From positions 17,029 to 81,028 of the forward strand of contig CAVTOX010000025.1 of assembly GCA_963736425.1 (NCBI GenBank): DNA of 64,000 nucleotides, read 5' to 3'. The notes under the pieces were generated by a model. It searched no databases, was not told where the DNA came from, and saw only the letters and a program-made list of their open reading frames with translations. The DNA comes from Prado023 sp963736425 (GTDB lineage: Bacteria > Actinomycetota > Actinomycetes > S36-B12 > CAIYMF01). The position numbers and the translations under genes were made by a program. Positions 17,615 through 25,382 of this stretch are shown in pieces. How positions within the stretch are numbered: the first letter of the stretch is position 1; every line of letters starts with the position of its first letter.

Positions 17615-17619
17615 GGTTG
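17594..17619. promoter_or_regulatory. arsR: Imperfect dyad at the arsR start, possible operator
   Basis: CAACaCCAT and ATGGTTG form an inverted repeat with one bulged base around TGTATCGATC, overlapping the arsR start codon. Autoregulation of ArsR by such a dyad is plausible but the position, inside the 5 prime coding end if ATG 17614 is used, makes it uncertain. Confidence 0.3.
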
Positions 17620-17799
17620 AAGTGTAGTGCCGGGGTGGTGGGGTCCGGATGGGCCAAAGGTCCCGAGTCTGCCCGTCTCGCCCTGGGCGGCGTTCGTGGC
17701 GACCCCCAGCGGCTGACCCGCGGGGATCCCGGCCCCGGATGCTGAGGCTGGCGGGGACCCGATTGGATTTCCGGGCCGGCCATGGTCCACGATTGCTCA

Positions 17800-19464
17800 A
17801 TGCGGATTGTTGTTGTTGGGTCGGTGGCGGCCGGGACGTCGGTGGGGGCGAAGGCCCGGCGGAACACTGAGGCCGCGGAGATCGTGATCTACGAGCGGGA
17901 CTCCGACATCTCCTACTCCGGCTGCGGGCTGCCGTACTACGTCGGTGGCGAGGTGGAGTCGATGGATGCCCTGACCCCGAGGGATCCGGCGTGGTTCGCC
18001 ACCCGCTACAACATCGACATCCGCACCCGTCACGAGGTCACCGGGGTCGACCCGACCGCGAAGACGGTGTCGGTGACCAACCTGACGACGGGGGAGTCGT
18101 TCACCGACCCCTACGACGTGCTGGTGCTGGCCACCGGCGTTGCTCCGATCGTGCCGGACCTGCCCGGGGTGACCGCGGCGGGGGTGTTCACGGTCCGCAA
18201 CCCGTCGGATGCCCGGGAGATCCGCGCCCACATCGAGGCCACCGGCACGACCACGGCGGTGATCGTGGGGGCGGGGTTCATCGGCCTGGAGATGGCCGAG
18301 CAGCTCGCCGGCCGCGGGATCGCCACCACGATCGTGGAGCGACTGCCCCAGGTGATGCCCCCGCTCGATCCGGACATGGCCCACCGGGTGGCGGAGTCCC
18401 TGCGAGGCAACGCGGTGGACCTGCGGCTGGGGGCCTCGGTGACCGCGATCGAGGGCGACCCGGTCACCGCCGTCGTGTTGGACACCGGGGAGCGGATCGA
18501 GGCCGGCCTGGTCATCCTGGCCGTGGGGGTCCGCCCGGCCACCGAGCTCGCGGTCCAGGCAGGCGCCACCCTGGGCGGGTCCGGGGCGGTCGCCGTGGAC
18601 GCGCGGATGGCCACCACCGTGCCCGGGATCTGGGCGGTGGGGGATGTCGCTGAGTCGTTCTCGGTGATCACCGGGACACCGATGTGGCGGCCGCTGGGGT
18701 CGACCGCGAACAAGATGGGCCGAATCGCCGGCGACGCGATCACCGGCGGGGACCTGACCCACCGCGGGATCCTCGGGACCGGGATCTTCCGGGTGTTCGA
18801 CCTGACCGTGGCGCAAACCGGGCTGACCGAGCGCGAAGCCACCGATCAGGGGTACGACGTGGTCGTGCTGCACAACATCAAGCCCGACCGACCCGAGTAC
18901 CTCGGGGGTCGGGAGATGGTGATCAAGGCGATCGCCGACCGGGCCACCGGCCGTGTCCTGGGCGCCCAGATCGTCGGCCCGCAGGGCGTGGACAAGCGGA
19001 TCGACGTCCTGGCCACTGCGATCACCTTCGGGGCGAAGGCCGGCGACCTGTTCCACCTCGACCTCGCCTATGCCCCCCCGTTCGCCACCACCAAGGACCC
19101 GGTGCTCTACACCGGGATGGCCCTGGACAACGCGCTACGCGGCACAGCGCCGCTGATCACCCCCGCCCAGCTGATCGCCCGGCGCGCAGCCGGCGAGACC
19201 ATCCAGGTCGTCGACGTGCGCTCGGCGAGGGACTTCGACAAGTCCCACGTCGACGGCGCGATCCACATCCCGCTGGGGGCACTGCGCCAGCGGGCCGGCG
19301 AGCTCGACCCAACCCTGCCCACCGTCACCTACTGCAACAAGGGGGTCTCGGGCAACGCCGGGCAGAACATCCTGCGCTGCCTCGGATTCACCTGGGTCGC
19401 CAACCTGTCCGGAGGCAACAAGAACTACCAGTCCCACCTCGCCGCCCAGGCGAACCGCGCGTGA
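17800..19464 (+). CDS. CoA-disulfide reductase-rhodanese fusion (FAD/NAD(P)-dependent)
   Basis: Start ATG 17800 (MRIVVVGSVAAGTSVG); ATG 17782 adds six residues. Domains: FAD Rossmann (1-35), active-site Cys in SDISYSGCGLPYYVGG typical of CoA-disulfide or NADH oxidase-type enzymes, NAD-binding loop VIVGAGFIGLEMAE, FAD site GIWAVGDVAE, dimerisation domain to about 450, then a rhodanese domain with IQVVDVRSARDFDKSHVDGA and catalytic loop CNKGVSGNAGQ. Such fusions reduce CoA disulfide, persulfide or polysulfide. Adjacent to arsenic genes it likely maintains thiols under metalloid stress. Confidence 0.9.
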   Translation: MRIVVVGSVAAGTSVGAKARRNTEAAEIVIYERDSDISYSGCGLPYYVGGEVESMDALTPRDPAWFATRYNIDIRTRHEVTGVDPTAKTVSVTNLTTGESFTDPYDVLVLATGVAPIVPDLPGVTAAGVFTVRNPSDAREIRAHIEATGTTTAVIVGAGFIGLEMAEQLAGRGIATTIVERLPQVMPPLDPDMAHRVAESLRGNAVDLRLGASVTAIEGDPVTAVVLDTGERIEAGLVILAVGVRPATELAVQAGATLGGSGAVAVDARMATTVPGIWAVGDVAESFSVITGTPMWRPLGSTANKMGRIAGDAITGGDLTHRGILGTGIFRVFDLTVAQTGLTEREATDQGYDVVVLHNIKPDRPEYLGGREMVIKAIADRATGRVLGAQIVGPQGVDKRIDVLATAITFGAKAGDLFHLDLAYAPPFATTKDPVLYTGMALDNALRGTAPLITPAQLIARRAAGETIQVVDVRSARDFDKSHVDGAIHIPLGALRQRAGELDPTLPTVTYCNKGVSGNAGQNILRCLGFTWVANLSGGNKNYQSHLAAQANRA

Positions 19465-19693
19465 CCCTCGCTCCCACGACCCGCCGGGTGCTGGCCGAGT
19501 ACCTGGGCACGATGATCCTGGTCGCCGCGGTCGTCGGCTCTGCGGGGACACCTGCCCGATCTACCCCGGCAAGCGCTACGAGGACTGGGCCCTCGGCGAC
19601 CCCGCCGGCCAGGGCGTCGAGGCGGTGCGCCCCATCCGCGACGACATCCGCCGACGCATCGAGGCCCTGATCAGCGAGATCGCCCCCGCCTGA
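19461..19693 (+). pseudogene. Deletion scar joining aquaporin (MIP) N-terminus to ArsC C-terminus
   Basis: GTG 19461, coupled to the previous stop, starts RRVLAEYLGTMILVAAVVGS, the first helix of a MIP/AqpS-type channel, then after 28 codons the DNA switches to CGDTCPIYPGKRYEDWALGD and AVRPIRDDIRRRIEALISEI, the C-terminal 50 residues of arsenate reductase, in a different frame. Both genes normally lie side by side in arsenic operons, so a deletion of roughly 1 kb has fused them. The complete arsC at 21340 is similar to but not identical with this fragment, so a second copy once existed. Confidence 0.75.
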
Positions 19694-19719
19694 CCGGCGC
19701 CCGGGCGAAGTACCCGAAC

Positions 19720-19763
19720 GCCGAACACCCGGCCACCCCTCGCGGGGCGGCCGGGTGTTCGGC
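19720..19763. terminator. Strong bidirectional hairpin terminator
   Basis: A perfect 15-bp stem (GCCGAACACCCGGCC / GGCCGGGTGTTCGGC) encloses a second CCCC-TCGC-GGGG stem. It sits between the converging MIP/ArsC scar (+) and the cysteine-pair peptide gene (-). There is no U-tract, as is common in actinobacteria. Confidence 0.75.
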
Positions 19764-19777
19764 GTCGGCGTGGGCCT

Positions 19778-19858
19778 TCAGCAGCAGCCCGTGTCACAGC
19801 AGCCCTGCTTGTCCTCGGGGGTGGGACAGCAGTCGGTGGTGTCACAGCAGTCGGACAT
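19778..19858 (-). CDS. 26-residue peptide made of four Cys-Cys pairs, ArsR-linked
   Basis: ATG 19858 follows AGAAGGGG at ideal distance. The 26-codon product has cysteine pairs at residues 4-5, 10-11, 20-21 and 25-26 separated by Asp/Thr/Pro/Glu-rich spacers (starts MSDCCDTTDCCP, ends GCCDTGCC). It has no other hydrophobic core and no signal peptide. Eight thiols in 26 residues suggests a metallothionein-like chelator or metalloid scavenger. It is divergent from arsR with two dyads between, and followed by a strong terminator, which argues for a real short transcript. Function is inferred; I know no named family. Confidence 0.62.
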   Translation of the reverse strand: MSDCCDTTDCCPTPEDKQGCCDTGCC

Positions 19859-19877
19859 CGGATCCCCTTCTCGGTCA

Positions 19878-19895
19878 CATCGACAGGTGTCGATG
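19878..19895. promoter_or_regulatory. ArsR operator 1, perfect 8-2-8 dyad
   Basis: CATCGACAGGTGTCGATG is a perfect inverted repeat with 8-base arms. It lies 20 bp before the cysteine-pair peptide start, covering its expected promoter, and about 60 bp before arsR. Confidence 0.65.
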
Positions 19896-19915
19896 AATCA
19901 CCATCGTGAACCATG

Positions 19916-19933
19916 CATCGACAGATGTCAATA
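19916..19933. promoter_or_regulatory. ArsR operator 2, imperfect copy
   Basis: CATCGACAGATGTCAATA repeats operator 1 with the left arm exact and the right arm matching five of eight positions. It lies 20 bp before arsR ATG 19954, mirroring the distance of operator 1 from the divergent peptide gene, so one regulator could control both. Confidence 0.55.
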
Positions 19934-19953
19934 CATGTGCCACCATCGAGCCC

Positions 19954-20328
19954 ATGGCCACCACCGCACCGGTCCTGCCGCCCCTCGCTGACGACGATGG
20001 GGCCTGCTGCGCGCCGCTAGCCCCGCCGTTGGACGCCGAGGCAGCGGTGGCCCTGGCCAGCCAGCTGAAGGCGCTGGCCGACCCGGCCCGGTTGCAGCTG
20101 CTCTCGATCATCCTGGCCAGCGGATCAGCGTGCATCTGCGACCTCACCGCACCGGTGGGGCTCAGTCAGCCCACTGTGAGCCACCACATGAAGGTCCTCG
20201 TGGACGCCGGCCTGCTGCACCGGGAGAAGCGCGGGAGGTGGGTCCACTTCAGCGTCATCCCCGAGGCCCTGCGTGACCTCAGCGACCAACTGGCCAACCC
20301 CCGCGGGACGCTGACCCCACCAGCCTGA
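19954..20328 (+). CDS. arsR: ArsR-family metalloregulator, second copy
   Basis: ATG 19954, 124 aa. N-terminal ACCAPLAPPLDAE carries a Cys pair, and the winged helix reads QLKALADPARLQLLSIIL, SACICDLTAPVGLSQPTVSH, HHMKVLVDAGLLHREKRGRW. CIC in the DNA-binding helix is the As(III)-type site; the extra N-terminal CC may complete it or bind another metal. Two dyads lie upstream. Divergent target is the 26-aa cysteine peptide. Confidence 0.88.
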   Translation: MATTAPVLPPLADDDGACCAPLAPPLDAEAAVALASQLKALADPARLQLLSIILASGSACICDLTAPVGLSQPTVSHHMKVLVDAGLLHREKRGRWVHFSVIPEALRDLSDQLANPRGTLTPPA

Positions 20329-20356
20329 GCGCCTCACCCAACAACGAATCAGGACC

Positions 20357-21046
20357 TCACTCCGCGCGAACTTCCGCGGCCTGCACCCAGCCATCGATCC
20401 GGGTCGTGAGGTCGGCCAGGGTCCGCTCGAACGCGGCCGGCGTGCCGACCGGGACCGGGTCGGGGACCGACCAATGGGTGTGCCCGACCTGGACCTCGCG
20501 ATCAGCCGAGTCGCACACCGTGATGATCACGTCGTCGGCGGCCAGGACCTCGGTCGTCGAGGCGGGCCGGTCGGCCAGCAGTCGCAGCCCGTGCGAGCGG
20601 GCGACCCGGACCGTGCCCGGGTGGATCCGGGCCGCGGGCCTCGTCCCCGCGGAGGCGACCGGGCGCCCGGTGCGGGTGGCCCAGAGCGCGGCCGCGAGCT
20701 GCGAGCGGGCCGAGTTGCCCGAGCAGACGAACACGACCCGCCCCGCCGGCAAGGGGGGGGTCGGGAACCAGCCCAGGGCCGTCAGCGCCTCGGGGACCAG
20801 GCGCACGTAGGTTCGCCGGCCGTCGGACTCCGAGGGCAGCCGGCGCACCAGCCCAGCGGCCTCCAGCACCTTCAGATGGTGGGCCAGCAGGTTCGAGGAC
20901 ATCCCCAGCGCGGCAGCGAGGTCCCGCGGGCTGATGTCGCCCACCTCGAGGGAGTCGACCACCTGCAACCGGCCCACATCCGCCAGCGCCGCGTGCCCGG
21001 CCGCCCGCCACTGCACGCTCGTCACCTGCGGGGACTCAGTCGCCAT
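20357..21046 (-). CDS. ArsR winged helix fused to LMW-phosphatase-type arsenate reductase
   Basis: ATG 21046, 229 aa. Residues 1-105 are an ArsR-like winged helix (VVDSLEVGDISPRDLAAALG, LLAHHLKVLEAAGLVRRLP) without a CxC pair. Residues about 110-229 are a LMW-PTP/ArsC fold with P-loop VVFVCSGNSARSQLAAALW (C-x5-R-S) and later DVIITVCDSADRE. The frame is continuous and both halves are complete, so this is a true fusion and may sense or act on arsenate while binding DNA. It ends convergent with arsR at 20328. Confidence 0.87.
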   Translation of the reverse strand: MATESPQVTSVQWRAAGHAALADVGRLQVVDSLEVGDISPRDLAAALGMSSNLLAHHLKVLEAAGLVRRLPSESDGRRTYVRLVPEALTALGWFPTPPLPAGRVVFVCSGNSARSQLAAALWATRTGRPVASAGTRPAARIHPGTVRVARSHGLRLLADRPASTTEVLAADDVIITVCDSADREVQVGHTHWSVPDPVPVGTPAAFERTLADLTTRIDGWVQAAEVRAE

Positions 21047-21339
21047 TGAGCAAGAGTGACCTTCGCACCCGCCGCAGTCAAGCAGGACGACCCCGCTGGC
21101 AGCCCACACCGGCCTGGCATTGGGCACCCACCCGACCGACCCGCCCAGATGAACACTCGATGACAGCCAGGGGAATCTTCGATCGACCGCCGCCCGCGGC
21201 CTTGACGAGATGCCGTTCCCGGCCCCAAGATCGCTCAACATCGGTTGACCGAATGACGGGCCCGGCCCCGCCGTCGAGCGCCGGTGAGCCGATCAGCCGA
21301 ACGGCTGCACAACCCGCCACCACCCTGAGAGGACCCGTC

Positions 21340-22011
21340 GTGACCAGTGGGTATGAGCGCACCGACCTGACGCTGGACCAGGTCCAGGCCATGCGCACCG
21401 CCGCCGTCCGGCTGCAGCGCGACTTCGACGGGGTGTTCGGCACCGAGACCATCGACCGGTTCCTGCACACCTCCTACGACGCGTTCGCCGGCCGGGCGAC
21501 AGTCACCCGGTACCTTCCGATGCTGGCCGAGCGGTTCGCCAAGCAGCGGCTCAAGGCCCTGGCCCGGGTCGAAGGCAAGGCCGGCACCGGCATCCCCACC
21601 GTGCTGTTCCTGTGCGTGCACAACGCCGGGCGCTCGCAGATGGCCCTGGGCTTCTTCCAGCACCTCGCCGGGGACCGGGCCGCTGCCTGGTCCGGCGGAT
21701 CCGAGCCCGGTTCCGAGATCAATCCCGCGGCCGTGGCCGCCATGGCCGAGGTCGGCATCGACATCACCGCCGAGTTCCCCAAGCCATGGACCGAGGAGAT
21801 CCTCAGGGCCGCCGACGTCGTGATCACCATGGGATGTGGGGACGCCTGCCCGATCTACCCCGGCAAGCGCTACCTCGACTGGGAACTCGCCGACCCCGCC
21901 GGGCAGTCCATCGAGGATGTCCGCCCCATCCGCGACGACATCGAAGCCCGAGTCCGGGACCTGCTCACCGAGCTCAAGGTCGCACTCGACAACTCGGCGT
22001 CCAGAGGCTGA
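21340..22011 (+). CDS. arsC: Arsenate reductase ArsC with N-terminal helical domain
   Basis: Start GTG 21340 after GAGAGGA; 223 aa. The first about 80 residues form a helical bundle (QAMRTAAVRLQRDFDGVFG ... TVTRYLPMLAERFAKQRL), usual in actinobacterial ArsC. The catalytic LMW-PTP-like domain has VLFLCVHNAGRSQMALGFF (nucleophile Cys, C-x5-R-S) and resolving cysteines in MGCGDACPIYPGK. Mycothiol- or thioredoxin-linked As(V) to As(III) reduction feeds the ACR3 pump. A related truncated C-terminus lies at 19.6 kb. Confidence 0.92.
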   Translation: MTSGYERTDLTLDQVQAMRTAAVRLQRDFDGVFGTETIDRFLHTSYDAFAGRATVTRYLPMLAERFAKQRLKALARVEGKAGTGIPTVLFLCVHNAGRSQMALGFFQHLAGDRAAAWSGGSEPGSEINPAAVAAMAEVGIDITAEFPKPWTEEILRAADVVITMGCGDACPIYPGKRYLDWELADPAGQSIEDVRPIRDDIEARVRDLLTELKVALDNSASRG

Positions 22012-22148
22012 ATCCGACGAACGCCCAACCCATCCAAGCCGTCGCACACGGACGTCCCCCTCGCCCCGGTGAGACAGGCGACGGCTGCACCCCCGGATCG
22101 GGTCCCTCAGCACTTCCACCGCCAGCACCACAGCGGTGGACTGACGGT

Positions 22149-22421
22149 ATGGCCACAATCACCCAGGTCAAGGACCGCACCACCTGCAGCTGCACCGGCA
22201 TGACACTGGCAGCCCTCGAAGTCCTGGCCACCGACGGGCAGCGAACCCACGAGTACCGAATCCGCGAATGGGCCTACAAAGGAGTCTGGCAACTCCAGGA
22301 ACTCAAGGACGGCGCCACCGGGATGACCGACACCGACTACATCGACCTCGGCGAGTTCCCAACCCAGGAAGCGGCCCTGGCTCACATCGAGCCGCCGACC
22401 GAGGCGCGGAGCACTCCCTGA
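22149..22421 (+). CDS. Small protein of unknown function, 90 aa
   Basis: ATG 22149. Starts MATITQVKDRTTCSCTGMTL, then a mixed alpha/beta stretch REWAYKGVWQLQELKDG and DYIDLGEFPTQEAALAHIE. No membrane segment. The tail resembles small proteins that present a C-terminal helix after an EFPTxEAA motif. Not recognised; the composition looks like real coding sequence. It follows arsC by about 140 bp. Confidence 0.5.
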   Translation: MATITQVKDRTTCSCTGMTLAALEVLATDGQRTHEYRIREWAYKGVWQLQELKDGATGMTDTDYIDLGEFPTQEAALAHIEPPTEARSTP

Positions 22422-22478
22422 CCTCACGGGCTGTGCAGGCGCCGACACCCCCGGGGGGGGGGCGTACCCGGGGGCCCC

Positions 22479-22575
22479 GGGCGCGGTATGGAGTTCACCT
22501 CCAGTGGGGCCGGCAACGGCTATGGGGTGGGCGATCCCGATATCCGCTCGGACCCGTAGCCCAATTCGTAGCCCA
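22479..22575 (+). repeat. Dispersed ~100-bp repeat, copy A
   Basis: Begins GGGCGCGGTATGGAGTTCAC, has the core GGGGTGGGCGATCCCG and ends with the direct pair GTAGCCCAATTCGTAGCCCA. Shared with copies at 30550, 30986, 35667 and 58753. This copy is two bases shorter between start and core than the others. Confidence 0.75.
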
Positions 22576-22614
22576 GTTCTGAGGCTGCTGGCAGGGCCGG
22601 TCTGGAGGCGGGCC

Positions 22615-22968
22615 CTACCGCCCGTACCCCCTTCCGTTCTGCGTGCCGACGGGTTTGCCGGGCTTCTGTTGTTCCACGCCGGGGTTGCCGGCAGCGGTGG
22701 GGCGTCGGCATGAGTATGGCCGGGGTTGATCGTGGTGCCGGCTCGCTGGCTCTCCGGCTGTGCTGGCGCAGGGTGGCCGGGGAGCTATTGTCCGGCCGGG
22801 GACGTGCTCCACCACCGCGGTCTCCCACGTCTGTTCCGCTTCCGGGGTGATCGCGCTCACCCGGGGACCGACCGCGCCCAGCACCGCCGCGACCAGGAGC
22901 GCAGCAATCAGCGCGAGTCCCGCGGCGCGCGGGACTCGACCGCGCCTCGCTCTCCGTCCGTGACTCAT
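22615..22968 (-). CDS. Possible small exported or membrane-anchored protein
   Basis: From ATG 22968 the frame reads MSHGRRARRGRVPRAAGLAL followed by IAALLVAAVLGAVGPRVSA, a basic N-terminus and one hydrophobic helix that could be a signal anchor. The rest is Pro/Arg/His-rich and unlike a globular domain. The only evidence is the signal-like N-terminus, so it may be spurious. Otherwise 22576-23197 holds no gene I can support. Confidence 0.3.
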   Translation of the reverse strand: MSHGRRARRGRVPRAAGLALIAALLVAAVLGAVGPRVSAITPEAEQTWETAVVEHVPGRTIAPRPPCASTAGEPASRHHDQPRPYSCRRPTAAGNPGVEQQKPGKPVGTQNGRGYGR

Positions 22969-23197
22969 CCCACCCCCGGGTTCCACACCGCTTCCCCGCA
23001 AAGTAGCCCAGACAAGGGCAAGGAACAGCAATCACCGCGATAACACCCACCCGGGCTGCGCTGGGGTTCGGACCCTGACTCCCACCGATGAACGCGCTGA
23101 CTCCGAGGGTGGCAACGAGGGTCTAAGGCGACGGGCGCTGACGGTTTATGTGGATTGGTCCTTGCGTGGGCGAAGTTGCCCCGAGTAGCGTCGAGGG

Positions 23198-23216
23198 TTA
23201 GGTAAGGCAGGCCTTC
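23198..23216 (+). promoter_or_regulatory. Possible DtxR/IdeR box
   Basis: TTAGGTAAGGCAGGCCTTC matches 14 of 19 positions of the consensus TWAGGTTAGSCTAACCTWA, with the left half-site intact. It lies 22 bp before GTG 23239. Weaker than the site at 7307. Confidence 0.35.
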
Positions 23217-23238
23217 AGCAATTGGAAGTGGGTGGATC

Positions 23239-23538
23239 GTGGGCAGCAGTTATGACAACTCCGAACTGCGCCGCAGGCAGAAGGCTGGGGACTCCGGCCT
23301 CACTCGGGAAGGGATTCTGTTGGGTGCCTTCGGGAGCGACGTTCCCGCCATCGTCGATGTCGATGGTCGTGTCCGCGACCGCAGGACGTGGAGGCCGATG
23401 TTGGCACCGGTCGTCGCCCTGGCCGTGGGGTTCCTGCTCACATTTGTCGGCCCGCTGCCGGGGCTGGGCGTCATGATGGTCTCAGGTGCCTTGCTGGCCA
23501 GTGTGGTCGTCGGCCTGCAGATCTGGTTTGGAGGGTGA
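23239..23538 (+). CDS. Small membrane protein with two helices, 99 aa
   Basis: Start GTG 23239 after GGTGG. The N-terminal 50 residues are hydrophilic (SSYDNSELRRRQKAGDSG), then two helices, MLAPVVALAVGFLLTFVGPL and LGVMMVSGALLASVVVGLQI. Unknown family. Its TGA overlaps a GTG that opens the next frame (GTGA), implying coupling. Confidence 0.6.
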   Translation: MGSSYDNSELRRRQKAGDSGLTREGILLGAFGSDVPAIVDVDGRVRDRRTWRPMLAPVVALAVGFLLTFVGPLPGLGVMMVSGALLASVVVGLQIWFGG

Positions 23539-23741
23539 GTCCGCCCACCGTGGAGGAGGCGACGTCTGGGCTCAGGGGGATGAGGCGAGACGTACTTGGA
23601 GGAGGACGCTGCCTACTCGGTTGGCACCGATTCGTCTCGACGTGCTCCGATGACGGGACGTCGGCCTCCGCCGAGTGCAGCCGCTGCGGGAGGTGCCTGC
23701 CCGATGCCTGTGTCATGGGGCAAGGTCCGCGCCTGGCGGTG
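23535..23741 (+). CDS. Zinc-ribbon mini-domain running in frame into the lipoprotein
   Basis: From GTG 23535, coupled to the upstream membrane gene, the frame encodes a short domain RCLLGWHRFVSTCSDDG followed by AECSRCGRC, i.e. Cys...CxxCxxC with tryptophan-histidine, the pattern of tiny treble-clef proteins. No stop codon separates it from the hydrolase lipoprotein that follows, although a signal peptide inside a protein makes no sense. Either a stop has been lost by indel or translation restarts at ATG 23742. A similar stand-alone mini-protein lies at 25068. Confidence 0.4.
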
Positions 23742-24805
23742 ATGGACCGGCGAGGGTCCTCGTCGCGGCGGGCGCCGGACAGGATTCGGCGTCGGCGGGC
23801 TCGGTTGTTGGCAGCCGGCCTTGCGGCCGTGTCGCTGGTCGGCTGCACCAGTTCGACGGACACAGGCTCAGGCCCGTCGGCCATGTCGGGTTCGCCGGAT
23901 GCCGCGGTCATCGCCGGCGTGATCCCCTCGAAGTGGGTCATCCAGAGCCGGCCCTTGCTGACCGCAGCAATTGACAGCGGGCTGGTAGACGACGACCAGC
24001 AGTACGACGAGATGACCGAGTTCGCATCGAGCCTGCCGTGGAAGCACATCCGCGCCGGCGGTGTCGTTCAGGCCGCGGCGTGTACCGGGTCGGGGGCGCC
24101 CACCGTGGTCTATAGCAACGGGCTTGGGGACGGCTCCGTGGCCGACAGCTCGGCGTGGGTGTTTGCGCGCAGCGCCTCGGCTCAGTCCGCGGTGAGCCGG
24201 GTCTGCCTGTTCGACCGGCCCGGTGTTGGCTTCTCAGGGCCGCGCCCGGTCGGCGCGGCACCCAATGGCCCGGTCGCCAACGCCACTGAGATGACTGCCC
24301 TCCTGCAGGCTCTCAATGAGACGGGCCCGTTCGTCGTCGTCGGCTCGTCCTACGGGGGACTGGTCGGGCGCACTGCATCAGCCCAGGAGCCAACCAAAGT
24401 GGCAGGCCTGGTCTTGGTGGACGCAACAGCCCGCAGCAGTGGGAGACGTTCGGCGAGTCGCACATGACCGAGGGTGGCGCCCCACTGGACATGGAATCCG
24501 CGGACCGGGCGGTCGCGGACGGATCGACCATGGGCGGCAAACCGGTCGTGGTGCTGCGCGCCGGCATGCACGAGGGGTTCCCGGCGAAGCTCTGGACATG
24601 GTGGAAGAGGGCCTAGACACGGACTGCCGAATCGATCTCGGACGACACGGTCTTGGGCGTGGTCCCCGCATCCGATCACGAGATCCCGGTGAAGGCGCCG
24701 AACGCTGTCGTCGCCGCCACGAAAGCAGTCATCCAATCGGTGAGGACCGGGGAACCGATGCCCACCTGCCCCGCCGGCTTCGCTGATGCAGGAATCACCT
24801 GCTGA
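23742..24805 (+). pseudogene. Alpha/beta hydrolase lipoprotein, frameshifted
   Basis: ATG 23742 opens a lipoprotein signal peptide (basic RRAPDRIRRRRARLLAAGLA, lipobox SLVGC). The hydrolase core follows: SNGLGDGSVADSSAWVF, VCLFDRPGVGFSG and nucleophile elbow VVGSSYGGLVGR. Frame is lost at about 24435; the other frame continues QQWETFGESHMTEGG, KPVVVLRAGMHEGF, then a TAG at about 24614 and another shift into DTVLGVVPASDHEIPV with the catalytic His, ending GFADAGITC at TGA 24803. All catalytic parts are present, so two or three indels separate it from an intact enzyme. Confidence 0.7.
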
Positions 24806-25022
24806 CGTCTGCGCCGATCCGAGCGGTGCGGTGTCCGGGGTCCCGGTCACCGCAAATGGCGAGGGTCTGTCAATCTGGGCGGTCGGCGGTTACGGCGGTC
24901 GAGCCTCGAGCCATCCTGGCCGGTTCCTTCGTGAGACTGATGTGAGGCACAACGTGTGGGATCGAGGCGCTTCCCGGCTGCGCTGGAATGGCACCCGTGA
25001 CCCCTAGACGATCCGTTCCAAG

Positions 25023-25041
25023 TAAGCGTAGCCTCACCAAT
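25023..25041 (+). promoter_or_regulatory. Possible DtxR/IdeR box
   Basis: TAAGCGTAGCCTCACCAAT matches 14 of 19 consensus positions, centred on TAGCCT. It lies 26 bp before the mini zinc-ribbon ATG 25068. Together with sites at 7307 and 23198 it suggests an iron-linked set, but each alone is weak. Confidence 0.3.
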
Positions 25042-25067
25042 ATCCCACAACCTAGGGAGGGTCCTCG

Positions 25068-25223
25068 ATGAAGGATCTACGGTGTCTCATCCTCTTTCAC
25101 AGCTACGCGGCGCAGCACGCCCCCGACACGCCGGGCTGGTACATGGAATGCCGCCGCTGCGGTCACGTGAAGGACAACTTCAGCCAGGAGCAGGGCGGCA
25201 ACCCGTGGGGCGCTGCCGGCTAG
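25068..25223 (+). CDS. 51-residue zinc-ribbon mini-protein
   Basis: ATG 25068 has the best ribosome site nearby (AGGGAGG, 7 bases upstream). The product starts MKDLRCLILFHSYAAQHA and contains YMECRRCGHVKDN: cysteines at 6, 28 and 31 with histidines at 11, 17 and 33 that could make a zinc site. The tail is Gly/Gln/Asn-rich. Family unknown to me; layout resembles the mini-domain at 23535. Confidence 0.6.
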   Translation: MKDLRCLILFHSYAAQHAPDTPGWYMECRRCGHVKDNFSQEQGGNPWGAAG

Positions 25224-25382
25224 GCCACTGAATTGGGTGCGCCTGCCGGGCGGGGGGCGGGGCCTTGTGGTGTTTCAGGTGCGACCCAGGGGATCAGCGG
25301 GACCAATAGGCCCCGCGCCTGAGCGGCGAGGCCAGAGCGAAGGTCAGGGTCGCCAGTCCGACGGGGCCGGAGGTGGTCCGTG

